Source: Planctomycetota bacterium
Lineage (GTDB): Bacteria > Planctomycetota > UBA1135 > UBA2386
DNA: 64,000 nt
Reading direction: 5' to 3'
NCBI GenBank assembly: GCA_020849665.1
Contig: JADLFX010000006.1
Span: forward strand, 32,082 to 96,081
Part shown: piece by piece, positions 9,130 to 20,447 of the stretch
Layout of the letters: every line of letters starts with the position of its first letter
Numbering within the stretch: the stretch's first letter is position 1
The notes under the pieces: generated by a model
Databases searched by the model: none
Seen by the model: the letters and a program-made list of their open reading frames with translations, nothing else
Told to the model about the DNA's origin: nothing
Position numbers and translations under genes: made by a program

Positions 9130-9916
9130 CGTACGGACCCTGCAGGTCGAGGGGCAGATCGTCGTGACCGTGGCCCTCCGCCACCAGGAGCTCCGCGCGC
9201 GGGCCGAAGGCGTCCGCCAGTGCGCGGCCGTGGGCGAGCGGGATCGTGCGGTCGCGGTCGCCATGCACAATCAAGGTCCGGCACCGCACCCCGCCGGCGT
9301 CGGCCTTGCAGTCGAAGCGATGGCGCAGCAGCAGGCCCACCGGCAGGTACGGATAGTGGCGGCGCGACACGGACTCCAGCGAGTCGAAGGGTGCCCGGAG
9401 CAAGAGGCCGGCAGGCTCCCCCAGCGCCGCGACACGGGTGGCGGACGCGCCCCCGAGCGAGGATCCGCCCACGAACCAGTCGATCGCGCGCTCCTTGGCA
9501 CGCTGCATCGTGAACCGCATCGCTGCCTCCGCCGTGGCCAGGACGCTGGCCACCGAGGTCCGCCCCTCGCTCTCGCCGTAGCCGGGGTACTCCACGACGA
9601 TGGACGCGAGGCCGTACTCGGTCCACATGCGCGCCCACTCGACGCCGCTGCGCAAGTCCTCGCCATTGCCGACGAAGAACAGCATCAAGCCGCGCGGCGC
9701 GTGACGCGGCTCGCCCACGGCCAGCCGCACCCGGCCCACCCCCGTGACCTCGAGCACCTCGATCCGGACCGCCGGCGGAACGCGCAGGGCGATGCCCCGG
9801 CCCCGGCCCGCGCCCGGGAACACCATCGCGTCCTGCATGAGGTACAGGGTCAGCACCAGCAGCAGGTAGCCGGCGGTGAGCGCTGCGATCCAGGTCAAGA
9901 TCCGCTTCCTGAGCAT
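9095..9916 (-). CDS. Membrane-anchored alpha/beta hydrolase
   Basis: A 273-residue protein with an N-terminal transmembrane anchor ('LTWIAALTAGYLLLVLTLYL') followed by an alpha/beta-hydrolase fold. The nucleophile elbow is 'VGGSSLGGASATRVA' (G-S-S-L-G, Ser nucleophile); the acid is in 'TLIVHGDRDRTIPLAHG' and the His in 'VAEGHGHDDLP'. This arrangement resembles the YqkD/ABHD13 group of membrane-tethered serine hydrolases. The active domain should face the periplasm or lie on the membrane surface. It begins 16 nt after the epimerase stop and runs into the glycosyltransferase gene, so the three are likely one operon. The natural substrate is unknown. Confidence 0.8.
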   Translation of the reverse strand: MLRKRILTWIAALTAGYLLLVLTLYLMQDAMVFPGAGRGRGIALRVPPAVRIEVLEVTGVGRVRLAVGEPRHAPRGLMLFFVGNGEDLRSGVEWARMWTEYGLASIVVEYPGYGESEGRTSVASVLATAEAAMRFTMQRAKERAIDWFVGGSSLGGASATRVAALGEPAGLLLRAPFDSLESVSRRHYPYLPVGLLLRHRFDCKADAGGVRCRTLIVHGDRDRTIPLAHGRALADAFGPRAELLVAEGHGHDDLPLDLQGPYGERIRAFLFGA

Positions 9917-9932
9917 CGTGATCGTGCCGGGC

Positions 9933-10931
9933 TCATGCGGGTGCCCGCCAGCCCTCGGCCACGGCAACTTCGCGGAACCCTTCCGCGCAGGCCACCTGCG
10001 GCTCGAAGCCAAGCAGGCGCCTGGCCGCGCAAGCATCCGCCACCCAACCCTCGGCGGACACCTCGCGCATCTTGTCGAGGTTGAAGAACGAGGCGCGCCC
10101 GCGCCAGCGCGCGACCTGTTGCCACAGGGCGGCGGCCCCGCGCGCCAGCACCAGCGGCACTCGCAGCACCCGGGCCCGGCGTGCACAGGCGGCGGCGATC
10201 GCCAGGACGATGGCGTGCGTGTCCATGCGGTCGCGCCCTTCGACGGGCACGAACACGCCGTGCACGTCGCTGTCGAGGCCCAACCGGAGCGCGTGCACGA
10301 GGTCGCGCACGTGGATCAGGGAGAGGGGTCGCGGCGTGGGCGGAACGAGGGCGACCGGGCCCAGCGCCTGGCGGAAGAGCAGCCGCGTCGCCGCGTCCCC
10401 TGGTCCGTAGACGAGGGGCGGCCGGAACACGATCCACGAAAGGCCGCCGGCCGCGCGCAGCAGCGCCGCCTCGGCCGCGAGCTTGCTGCGGCCGTACTCC
10501 GAACAGGGCCGGCACGCGTCCGGCGGAGACGTCGTTCCCGTGCCGTCCTTGCTGGGTCCGGCCGCGGCAAGGCTCGAGACATGGACGAAACGGGCTCCCG
10601 GGGATGCACCGGCAACCGCGCGGACCAGGTTCTCGGTGCCCTGCACGTTGGTCCGGGCGAACTCCTCCCGGTGCAGGACGGCCAGCGCGCCCGCGAGGTG
10701 GATCACGGCGCCGACCCCCTGCGCCGCGGCGCGGAGGGAGGCCGGATCCTCGAGGCTGCCGGGGCACAGCGCACCCTCGGGGAGGCCGAGCCGCACCGCC
10801 CGCGCCGGATCCCGGACCAGCAGGCGCAGCCGATCCGGTCCGACGCCTGCGGCGAGGAGGCTGCGCACCAGGTGTGCCCCGATGAAGCCGGTGGCACCGG
10901 TCACCAGGAGGGGCAGGCGTTCTTGCCGCAT
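9933..10931 (-). CDS. NAD-dependent epimerase/dehydratase (extended SDR)
   Basis: A 332-residue extended short-chain dehydrogenase. The Rossmann glycine motif is at the N-terminus ('LLVTGATGFIGAHLVRSLL'). 'VIHLAGALAVLHREEF' and a YxxxK-type catalytic pair ('EYGRSKLAAEAALL') follow, then 'IVFRPPLVYGPGDAATRLL', the family's substrate loop. I chose the ATG at 10931 because it puts the Rossmann strand at residue 6-7; a GTG at 10979 is possible. The substrate could be a nucleotide sugar, a 3-oxo lipid or a sterol-like compound. The gene is divergent from a serine-palmitoyltransferase-like gene, and bacterial ceramide reductase (CerR) belongs to this same family, so a role in a sphingolipid-type pathway is a reasonable but unproven guess. 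Confidence 0.82.
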   Translation of the reverse strand: MRQERLPLLVTGATGFIGAHLVRSLLAAGVGPDRLRLLVRDPARAVRLGLPEGALCPGSLEDPASLRAAAQGVGAVIHLAGALAVLHREEFARTNVQGTENLVRAVAGASPGARFVHVSSLAAAGPSKDGTGTTSPPDACRPCSEYGRSKLAAEAALLRAAGGLSWIVFRPPLVYGPGDAATRLLFRQALGPVALVPPTPRPLSLIHVRDLVHALRLGLDSDVHGVFVPVEGRDRMDTHAIVLAIAAACARRARVLRVPLVLARGAAALWQQVARWRGRASFFNLDKMREVSAEGWVADACAARRLLGFEPQVACAEGFREVAVAEGWRAPA

Positions 10932-11107
10932 GGGCGGGTGGAGGGGGGAGAAAGAGTTTGTGCCTCGCCAGGAGGTCACCTACCATCCGCGCGCACCTTC
11001 ACACGGGGTTCACCCTTCCGGGCACCGTCTGCGCGCTGTCAGGGAGGCAGGTTACGTCCTCTTGCCTACGCCGTAGCGGCGGATCGACAACTCAGAGCCA
11101 GCGACTC

Positions 11108-12355
11108 GTGGATCTGTTCCAGAAGTGTTTCAACTTCACCCGGGCCAAGGAGGTCCAGGCGGCGGGGTTCTATCCCTACTTCATACCGATCGCCAGAAGC
11201 CGCGGCACCGAGGTGGAGATCCAGGGCCGCCGGCTGGTGATGATCGGCAGCAACAACTACCTGGGCCTCACCCACCATCCGCACGTCGTCGAGAGCGCGG
11301 TGCGGGCCCTCGAGAAGTACGGCTCCTCCCCCACCGGCTCGCGGTTCCTGAACGGCACGCTGGAGCTCCATGAGGAGCTCGAGCGGCGCCTGGCGCGCTT
11401 CCTGAACCGGGAATCCGCACTGGTGTTCTCGACCGGCTTCCAGACGAACCTCGGGGTGATCTCGGCACTGTGCGGCAAGGGCGACGTGATCCTGTGCGAC
11501 CGGGACGACCACGCCTCGATCGTGGATGGCTGCCGGCTCAGCTTTGCCGAGGTGCGCAAGTTCAAGCACAACGACATGCAGGACCTGGAGTACCAGCTCC
11601 AGCGCGCCTCCGCAGACCGCTCCAAGGGCAAGCTCATCGTCGTCGACGGTGCGTTCTCGATGCTGGGTGACCTGGCCAGCCTGAAGGAGATCGTCCGGCT
11701 GGCCAAGGCCTATGACGCCAGGGTGATGGTGGACGAGGCCCACTCGGTCGGTGTGATCGGCGCGCACGGACGCGGCGCCGCCGAGCACCTGGGGGTGGAA
11801 GGCGACGTCGACCTCATCGGCGGCACCTTCAGCAAGTCGTTCGCCAGCCTCGGCGGGTTCGTGGCCGGGCCCGAGCCGGTGATCCACTACATCAAGCACC
11901 ATGCCCGCTCGCTGATCTTCTCGGCTTCGATCCCGGCCAGCGCGGCCGCCGCGGCCCTGGCGGCGCTCGACGTCATGGAGGCGGAGCCGGAACTGCGCCA
12001 CCGCGTGATCGCCAACGCCAACCGTGTGCGCAGGGGCCTCGCCGAGATGGGCTTCCGGGTCGGGCCGACCGAGACCGCGATCATCCCCGTCATCGTCGGC
12101 GAGCAGACCCGCATGTTCCGGGTCTGGAAGGCGCTCTTCGACGGCGGGCTCTTCATCAACCCGGTCACCGTGCCGGCGGTGCCGCCAGGCATGGACCTGA
12201 TCCGGACCAGCTACATGGCCACCCACAGCGACGAGCAGATCGACCGGGTGCTGGAAGTCTTCGGAAGGGTGGGCCGGGAACTGGGCTTGCTCTCCGATGC
12301 TCCGTCGAGCAAGGTAGCAGGGTCGGACCTCTCCGTCGGCGCGGACGCGAACTGA
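11108..12355 (+). CDS. PLP-dependent alpha-oxoamine synthase, serine palmitoyltransferase / KBL-like
   Basis: Class II aminotransferase-fold enzyme of the alpha-oxoamine synthase group, which condenses an acyl-CoA or acyl-ACP with an amino acid with loss of CO2. The 415 residues show 'SNNYLGLTHHPHVVESAV', 'KYGSSPTGSRFLNGTLELHE', 'ARVMVDEAHSVGVIGAHGRG' (PLP-binding Asp and His) and the Schiff-base lysine in 'GGTFSKSFASLGGFVAG'. The N-terminal 'FQKCFNFTRAKEVQAAGFYPY' region resembles bacterial serine palmitoyltransferase-like proteins more than BioF; no biotin gene is near. The start is the GTG at 11108; the frame is open upstream but unlike the family, and no clear ribosome binding site is seen. 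The substrate amino acid and acyl chain cannot be read from the sequence. Confidence 0.85.
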   Translation: MDLFQKCFNFTRAKEVQAAGFYPYFIPIARSRGTEVEIQGRRLVMIGSNNYLGLTHHPHVVESAVRALEKYGSSPTGSRFLNGTLELHEELERRLARFLNRESALVFSTGFQTNLGVISALCGKGDVILCDRDDHASIVDGCRLSFAEVRKFKHNDMQDLEYQLQRASADRSKGKLIVVDGAFSMLGDLASLKEIVRLAKAYDARVMVDEAHSVGVIGAHGRGAAEHLGVEGDVDLIGGTFSKSFASLGGFVAGPEPVIHYIKHHARSLIFSASIPASAAAAALAALDVMEAEPELRHRVIANANRVRRGLAEMGFRVGPTETAIIPVIVGEQTRMFRVWKALFDGGLFINPVTVPAVPPGMDLIRTSYMATHSDEQIDRVLEVFGRVGRELGLLSDAPSSKVAGSDLSVGADAN

Positions 12356-12403
12356 AGCCGCCTGCGGTCGGGGGTCCGGACGACTTCCCGGCGGGAGGGC
12401 GCG

Positions 12404-15856
<3,453 letters not shown>

Positions 15857-15957
15857 CCTGCCGGCGGTTGCAGGCCACCGACGGGTGCACCCGTATCGGA
15901 CTCGCTCCGCCCGCGCCCGGGTCGCCGTGGATCGCAGTGGCCGGACCCGCTCCGCCT

Positions 15958-15976
15958 GGGCGCGCGCGGCGCGCCC
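15958..15976. terminator. GC-rich hairpin between convergent dnaE and rplQ
   Basis: A perfect 8-bp stem (GGGCGCGC / GCGCGCCC) with a 3-nt loop in the 162-bp space between two convergent genes; a G-U and a C-G pair extend it to 10. No T-run follows on either strand, but position and strength suit a bidirectional terminator. A 14-nt palindrome (ACGGGTGCACCCGT) lies about 75 nt to the left of it in the same space. Confidence 0.4.
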
Positions 15977-16018
15977 GGAGCAACCATCGTTCAGGCCGGC
16001 GGCAGGGAGTTCCTCGCC

Positions 16019-16441
16019 TCAGCCCTTGGTCTCGGCCGCTGCGCTGCTCTCGGCGGCCTGGGCCAGCTTCTTGGCCAGCACACCGTTGTCGACGAGTTCA
16101 AGGATGGCCCGGCTGCCGCCGTCGCCGATCCGGTAGCCATGCAGGCGGAGGATCCGGGTGTAGCCACCCGGACGGCTGGCGTAGCGAGGTCCGAGCTCGG
16201 CGAAGAGCTTGCGCACCAGGTCCCGATCCTGGAGCTGTGCGTAGGCCCGGCGGATCCGTGCCAGGGTCTTGGACTTGCCCAGGGTGATCAGCTTCTCGAC
16301 CGCGCGGCGCAGACCCTTGGCCTTCTCCAGCGTGGTGATGATGCGCTCCTCGCGGATCACGGCACGCACGAAGTTGCGGGTCGTGGCACGCCGATGGCTC
16401 GGGTTGCGGCCCAGCTTCTTGCCTGCGTTGCGATGTCTCAT
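16019..16441 (-). CDS. rplQ: Ribosomal protein bL17
   Basis: Large-subunit protein near the exit tunnel, 140 residues. The N-terminus 'MRHRNAGKKLGRNPSHRRA' and 'RNFVRAVIREERIITTLEKA' are diagnostic. A C-terminal extension rich in Ala and Glu lies beyond the conserved 'GYTRILRLHGYRIGDGGSRA'. It is the last gene of the supercluster, 51 nt after rpoA, the usual alpha-operon ending. Confidence 0.97.
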   Translation of the reverse strand: MRHRNAGKKLGRNPSHRRATTRNFVRAVIREERIITTLEKAKGLRRAVEKLITLGKSKTLARIRRAYAQLQDRDLVRKLFAELGPRYASRPGGYTRILRLHGYRIGDGGSRAILELVDNGVLAKKLAQAAESSAAAETKG

Positions 16442-16492
16442 GGTACGTTCTCGGAATCGGTACGGTGCTGGAGCGGAGGACCCTGGTGCGGC

Positions 16493-17494
16493 TCAGACCT
16501 GCTCGGGCTTCTGCACGATGCCGAGCGCGAGCCCCAGAGCCTGGAGCTTGGTCTTGACCTCCTTCAAGGAGGTCTTGCCGAAGTTGCGCACCTTGAGCAG
16601 GTCGGCCTCGGACATCGAGACCAGCTCGCGGATGGACGTGATGTTCTCGGAGTCGAGGCAGTTCTTGGCGCGCACCGAGAGGTCCAGCATGTCCACGGAC
16701 TTGTTGAGCAGCTCGTCGAGCTCCTTGCGCTTGGCGCTCTCGTCGCCCTCGGGGGCCAGGGCGCCGCCCTCGATCGCCAGGTCCTCCTTCATCTCGAAGT
16801 ACTGGACGAAGGGGTTGAGGTGCTTGCGATAGATCTTGCTGGCCTCGACCAGGGCCATCTCCGGGGACACGGTCCCGTCGGTCCAGATCTCGAGCACCAG
16901 GCGGTCGTAGTTGGTGAACTTGCCCACCCGCGTGTTCTCGATGCCGTACTTCACGCGGTAGACCGGGCTGAAGATCGAGTCGACCGGGATCGTGCCGACC
17001 TCCATCTCCTCGGTCACGTTCTCCTCGGCGGTCACGTAGCCACGGCCCTTCTTGACCATGATCTCGCAGTAGAAGCGCACGTCCTCGGTCAGCGTGCAGA
17101 TCTTCAGGTCGCGGTTCACGATCTCGACGTTGTGGTCGGTCTCGATCTGGCCCGCGGTGACCTCACCCTTGCTGGACACGTCGATGCGCAGCGTGGCGGG
17201 CGCATCGGAGTGCATCCGCACCCGGAGCTTCTTGATGTTCAGGATGATGTGGGTGACGTCCTCGTACACACCCGGGATCGACGAGAACTCGTGCACCACG
17301 CCGTCGATGCGGACATGGGTCACGGCCGTTCCCTCGATCGAGGAGAGCAGCACGCGACGCAGGCCATTGCCGATCGTGGTGCCGAAGCCGCGTTCGAACG
17401 GCTCGACCATGAACTTGCCGTACGAGTCGGTGGCCGTCGCGCGATCCAGCACGACCTGGGACGGGAGTTCGAAGTTACGCCAGCGGATCCGCAT
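16493..17494 (-). CDS. rpoA: RNA polymerase alpha subunit
   Basis: Assembly platform of RNA polymerase, 333 residues. The N-terminal dimerisation domain shows 'MVEPFERGFGTTIGNGLRRV' and 'LLSSIEGTAVTHVRIDGV'. The C-terminal domain (about 245-325), which binds UP elements and activators, has 'LSVRAKNCLDSENITSIREL' with the conserved Arg/Asn/Cys-Leu surface, then 'VRNFGKTSLKEVKTKL'. It lies between rpsD and rplQ as in most bacteria, but a 196-bp space separates it from rpsD. Confidence 0.97.
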   Translation of the reverse strand: MRIRWRNFELPSQVVLDRATATDSYGKFMVEPFERGFGTTIGNGLRRVLLSSIEGTAVTHVRIDGVVHEFSSIPGVYEDVTHIILNIKKLRVRMHSDAPATLRIDVSSKGEVTAGQIETDHNVEIVNRDLKICTLTEDVRFYCEIMVKKGRGYVTAEENVTEEMEVGTIPVDSIFSPVYRVKYGIENTRVGKFTNYDRLVLEIWTDGTVSPEMALVEASKIYRKHLNPFVQYFEMKEDLAIEGGALAPEGDESAKRKELDELLNKSVDMLDLSVRAKNCLDSENITSIRELVSMSEADLLKVRNFGKTSLKEVKTKLQALGLALGIVQKPEQV

Positions 17495-17581
17495 GACTTG
17501 CCTGGTTCAGGTGAAGACTGGTGAGAACGGTTTGCGTTTGCCGCCTCGCGGCCCGTGTCGGCCTCGAAGCGGTGCGGCGGA

Positions 17582-17600
17582 CGGCCCCTGGACGGGGCCG
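17582..17600 (-). promoter_or_regulatory. Stem-loop in the rpsD-rpoA spacer
   Basis: A 7-bp stem (CGGCCCC / GGGGCCG) with a 5-nt loop lies inside the 196-bp spacer between rpsD and rpoA, with further pairing possible outside it. It could be a processing site or an attenuator setting the rpoA level; there is no T-run and no recognisable promoter. Confidence 0.25.
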
Positions 17601-17690
17601 GACGCCGTTACGGTCATCGCCGCAGCGGCGCGGAGGAATGGGTGTCGTTGGTCGTCGGCCGCCATGAGGCGGTGATGGGGTTTCCGGCGC

Positions 17691-18314
17691 TCACTTGGAG
17701 CAGAGCTCGATGATGAGCTGCTCGTTGATGGGGTGCGGGACGTCCTCGCGGCGCGGCAGCTGGACCACCTTGCCCTTGAGTTCGGCCGGCATGGCCTCGA
17801 GCCAGCCCGGGATGCCCTGGCCCTTGTTGACCTCGATCGCTGCCGCGGCCTTCTTCTTGATCGAATCCCGGCCGTGCACGGAGATCTCGTCGCCCGAGCG
17901 GACCAGGTAGCTGGGGATGCTCACGCGCTTGCCGTTCACCCTCACGTGGCCGTGGCTGACCATCTGCCGCGCATCGAAGCGTGACAGGGCCAGTCCGAGG
18001 CTCAGCACCACGTTGTCGAGGCGGCGCTCCAGCATCACCAGGAGGTTCTCGCCGGTGTTGCCCTTCTGGCGCTGCGCGCGCGCGAAGAAGCTCTGGAACT
18101 GACGCTCCAGGAGGCCGTAGATGCGCTTGGCCTTCTGCTTCTCGCGCAGCTGGGCCGCGTACTCCGTGGTCTTGCGCGGGCGGTTGTGCATGCCGGGCGG
18201 GTAGTCGCGCCGGTTGACACCGCACTTCTCGGAGAAGCAGCGCTGCCCCTTGAGGAACAGCTTCATGCCCTCGCGGCGGCAGAGCTTGCAGACACTTCCG
18301 TGGATCCTGGCCAT
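17691..18314 (-). CDS. rpsD: Ribosomal protein uS4, zinc-binding form
   Basis: Primary 16S rRNA-binding protein of the small subunit, 207 residues. The N-terminus carries a four-cysteine zinc knuckle ('GSVCKLCRREG' then 'GQRCFSEKCG'), the C+ form. The S4 RNA-binding domain follows ('RRLDNVVLSLGLALSRFDAR', 'MVSHGHVRVNGKRVSIPSYL'). In many bacteria S4 represses the alpha operon; no S4 pseudoknot target could be identified by eye. It starts 33 nt after rpsK. Confidence 0.97.
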   Translation of the reverse strand: MARIHGSVCKLCRREGMKLFLKGQRCFSEKCGVNRRDYPPGMHNRPRKTTEYAAQLREKQKAKRIYGLLERQFQSFFARAQRQKGNTGENLLVMLERRLDNVVLSLGLALSRFDARQMVSHGHVRVNGKRVSIPSYLVRSGDEISVHGRDSIKKKAAAAIEVNKGQGIPGWLEAMPAELKGKVVQLPRREDVPHPINEQLIIELCSK

Positions 18315-18347
18315 CGTCTTGTGGTGATTCCGTAGCGGTGTTCTGGA

Positions 18348-18773
18348 TCAGACGCGCCGGCGCTTGCGCGGACGGCAGCCGTTGTGCGGCAGCGGGGTGA
18401 TGTCCTCGATCGTCTTGACTTCGATGCCCGAGTTGGCCAGCGCCCGGATCGCCGACTCGCGCCCCGATCCCGGTCCCCGGACCCGGACCTCGATCTCGCT
18501 CACCCCCATCTTGCGGACCTTGTCGGCCACCTTCTCGGCGGCGCGCTGGGCGGCATACGGCGTGCTCTTGCGGCTGCCGCTGTAGCCGATCGTCCCGGCC
18601 GAATCCCAGGCGATGACCTGACCGGCAGCGTCGGTGACGGTGATGATGGTGTTGTTGAACGAGGCCTTGATGTGGGCCACGGCCTTGCCGACGTTGCGGC
18701 GGGTCTTCTTCTTCGCCGCCTTGGCCGCGGCCGGTGCCTGGGGCGCTGCGGGGGTCTGGGTGGTCTCGGTCAT
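18348..18773 (-). CDS. rpsK: Ribosomal protein uS11
   Basis: Platform protein of the small subunit near the mRNA exit, 141 residues. The conserved core starts about residue 27 ('[20 protein letters not shown]') and ends '[20 protein letters not shown]'. It has an Ala/Pro/Lys-rich N-terminal extension. The chosen ATG gives a protein of family size; the frame upstream is Arg/Ala-rich noise. Confidence 0.97.
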   Translation of the reverse strand: MTETTQTPAAPQAPAAAKAAKKKTRRNVGKAVAHIKASFNNTIITVTDAAGQVIAWDSAGTIGYSGSRKSTPYAAQRAAEKVADKVRKMGVSEIEVRVRGPGSGRESAIRALANSGIEVKTIEDITPLPHNGCRPRKRRRV

Positions 18774-18846
18774 GTTCGCTTCGCTGCGTTGCGGGATGCG
18801 TTCGGGATGGCAGCGGGGCCTCGGGATCAGGCCGCCGCCGCGTGCT

Positions 18847-19227
18847 TCACTTCTTCGGCGCCTGCTTCTTGCCGGCCACGGTCTTGCGCGGGCCCTTGCG
18901 CGTGCGTGCGTTGCTGCGCGTGCGCTGCCCGCGCACCGGCAGGCCACGGCGGTGGCGCAACCCTCGGTAGCAGCCGATGTCCTTCAGCCGGCTGATGTTC
19001 TGCATCAGCTGGCGGCGCAGGGCTCCCTCGACCGCGTAGTTCTTCTCGATGTGCGAGGCCAGCTTGGCGATCTCGTCATCGGAGAGGTCCTTGGCACGAA
19101 CGTCGTGCCTGATGCCGAGCTCGCCCAGGATGCGCTTCGCGAGCGCCGGACCGACCCCATAGAGGTAGGTCAGGGCGACGTGCGCGCGCTTCTCGTTCGG
19201 GAGGTCGACTCCGAGGATTCGTGGCAT
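18847..19227 (-). CDS. rpsM: Ribosomal protein uS13
   Basis: Head protein of the small subunit that contacts P-site tRNA and the B1 bridges, 126 residues. '[20 protein letters not shown]' and the helix-two-turn-helix lead to '[20 protein letters not shown]' and a basic tail ending 'KKQAPKK'. It starts 45 nt after rpmJ. Confidence 0.97.
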   Translation of the reverse strand: MPRILGVDLPNEKRAHVALTYLYGVGPALAKRILGELGIRHDVRAKDLSDDEIAKLASHIEKNYAVEGALRRQLMQNISRLKDIGCYRGLRHRRGLPVRGQRTRSNARTRKGPRKTVAGKKQAPKK

Positions 19228-19272
19228 GGGTTCGGGTACTCCGGTCGGTGGGTCCGAGGTCGATCGGACGGT

Positions 19273-19389
19273 TCAGCGCCCCTGGCGCTGCTTGTGCCTG
19301 GGGTCGGAACAGATGACGCGGAGCACGCCCCGCCGCCGCACGATGCGGCAGTTCTCGCAGATCACTCGGACACTGGCGCGGACCTTCAT
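19273..19389 (-). CDS. rpmJ: Ribosomal protein bL36, zinc-binding form
   Basis: A 38-residue gene read directly from the sequence. It begins [19 protein letters not shown] and ends HKQRQGR before a TGA. Cys-11, Cys-14, Cys-27 and His-32 form the CCCH zinc site typical of the C+ form. L36 stabilises 23S rRNA near the L7/L12 stalk base. It lies between infA and rpsM, its normal spec-alpha position. Confidence 0.96.
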   Translation of the reverse strand: MKVRASVRVICENCRIVRRRGVLRVICSDPRHKQRQGR

Positions 19390-19459
19390 GAGACTCTCTC
19401 CAGGATCGGGCACTGTGCTCATCGGTTCGGCGGGCACGGCGTCGAGCCGTGCACGCCAA

Positions 19460-19675
19460 TCACTCGCGGTAGGTGATCCGCCCCTTGGTAAGGTCGTAGG
19501 GCGACATCTCCACCGTGACCCGGTCCCCAGGAAGGATGCGGATGTAGTGCATGCGCATCTTGCCGCTCACGTGAGCCACGATCTGGTGTCCGCTCTCGAG
19601 TTCGACCCGGAAGGTCGCGTTGGGGAGGGACTCCCTCACGGTGGCCTCTACGGTGATCGGTTCTTCCTTGGGCAT
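19460..19675 (-). CDS. infA: Translation initiation factor IF-1
   Basis: A 71-residue OB-fold factor that occupies the A site of the 30S subunit during initiation. '[20 protein letters not shown]' and '[20 protein letters not shown]' are the family core, ending '[12 protein letters not shown]'. It lies between adk and rpmJ; the methionine aminopeptidase gene (map), often found between adk and infA, is absent here. Confidence 0.97.
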   Translation of the reverse strand: MPKEEPITVEATVRESLPNATFRVELESGHQIVAHVSGKMRMHYIRILPGDRVTVEMSPYDLTKGRITYRE

Positions 19676-19745
19676 GGGGATGGCTGTGTTCTTGCTGGCT
19701 CTGGGATGGGAAAACGAAGTCGAGGAGCCGACCCGAGGACCGTCC

Positions 19746-20447
19746 TCAGATCGCTCCGTTCTGGATCAGTTGGATCAGCGCATGCTGCACCACGTCCGGC
19801 GACCGGTTGGCATCGAGTCGGCGGAGGAGGTTGCGGGACTGGTAGAAGTCCAGCAACGGAGCGGTTTCCCGCTCGTACACCTCGAGCCGCTGGCCGACGG
19901 CCTCGGGACGATCGTCAGTGCGCTGCTTCAGGCTCCCGCCGCAGTGGTCGCAGACACCTTGCTGCTTCGGGGGTTTGGATTCCGTGTTCCAGATCGCTCC
20001 GCACCTGGCGCAGGTCCAACGCGCGGACAGGCGTCGGACCAGGACCGGCGAGGGAACGTCGAAGAACACCACGTGGCTGAGGGCCATCCCGGCCCGCGCG
20101 AGGGCGCGGTCCAGTGCCTCAGCCTGCGGAACAGTACGAGGGAAACCGTCGAGGATCCAGTCCCGGGTGATCGGGCCCTTGCCCGCGCTGGCCAGGCCGA
20201 TCCGGCCTTCCACCATGGCGATGATCAGGTCATCGGGGACCAGCTTGCCCGCGTCCATGAACGACTTGGCCCTGAGGCCGAGTTCGGTCCCGCCGGCGAC
20301 CTCGGCCCGGAGCATGTCCCCGGTGGACAAGTGCAGGATCTGCCTGACCTTGGCCAGGGTCTGGGCTTGCGTGCCCTTGCCCGCCCCCGGCGCACCCAAG
20401 AACACGGCCCGGAAGCCTGTCGGTCTCGACCCTGCCGCGGGCGTCAC
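19746..20447 (-). CDS. adk: Adenylate kinase, zinc-lid type
   Basis: Interconverts 2 ADP and ATP + AMP. The P-loop is '[14 protein letters not shown]'; '[12 protein letters not shown]' and '[17 protein letters not shown]' bind AMP. The LID carries two CxxC pairs ('[11 protein letters not shown]', '[10 protein letters not shown]') and so binds zinc structurally. The start is a GTG that overlaps the secY stop (GTGA), preceded by GGAGG at 8 nt; this gives 233 residues with a 12-residue N-terminal extension. Translation is probably coupled to secY. Confidence 0.95.
   Translation of the reverse strand: MTPAAGSRPTGFRAVFLGAPGAGKGTQAQTLAKVRQILHLSTGDMLRAEVAGGTELGLRAKSFMDAGKLVPDDLIIAMVEGRIGLASAGKGPITRDWILDGFPRTVPQAEALDRALARAGMALSHVVFFDVPSPVLVRRLSARWTCARCGAIWNTESKPPKQQGVCDHCGGSLKQRTDDRPEAVGQRLEVYERETAPLLDFYQSRNLLRRLDANRSPDVVQHALIQLIQNGAI

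Noticed and set aside
5911..9513. A 1200-codon open frame on the plus strand opposite the VWA, fbp and glycosyltransferase genes
   Set aside because: Antisense of recognised genes; composition is Arg/Gly/Ala noise.
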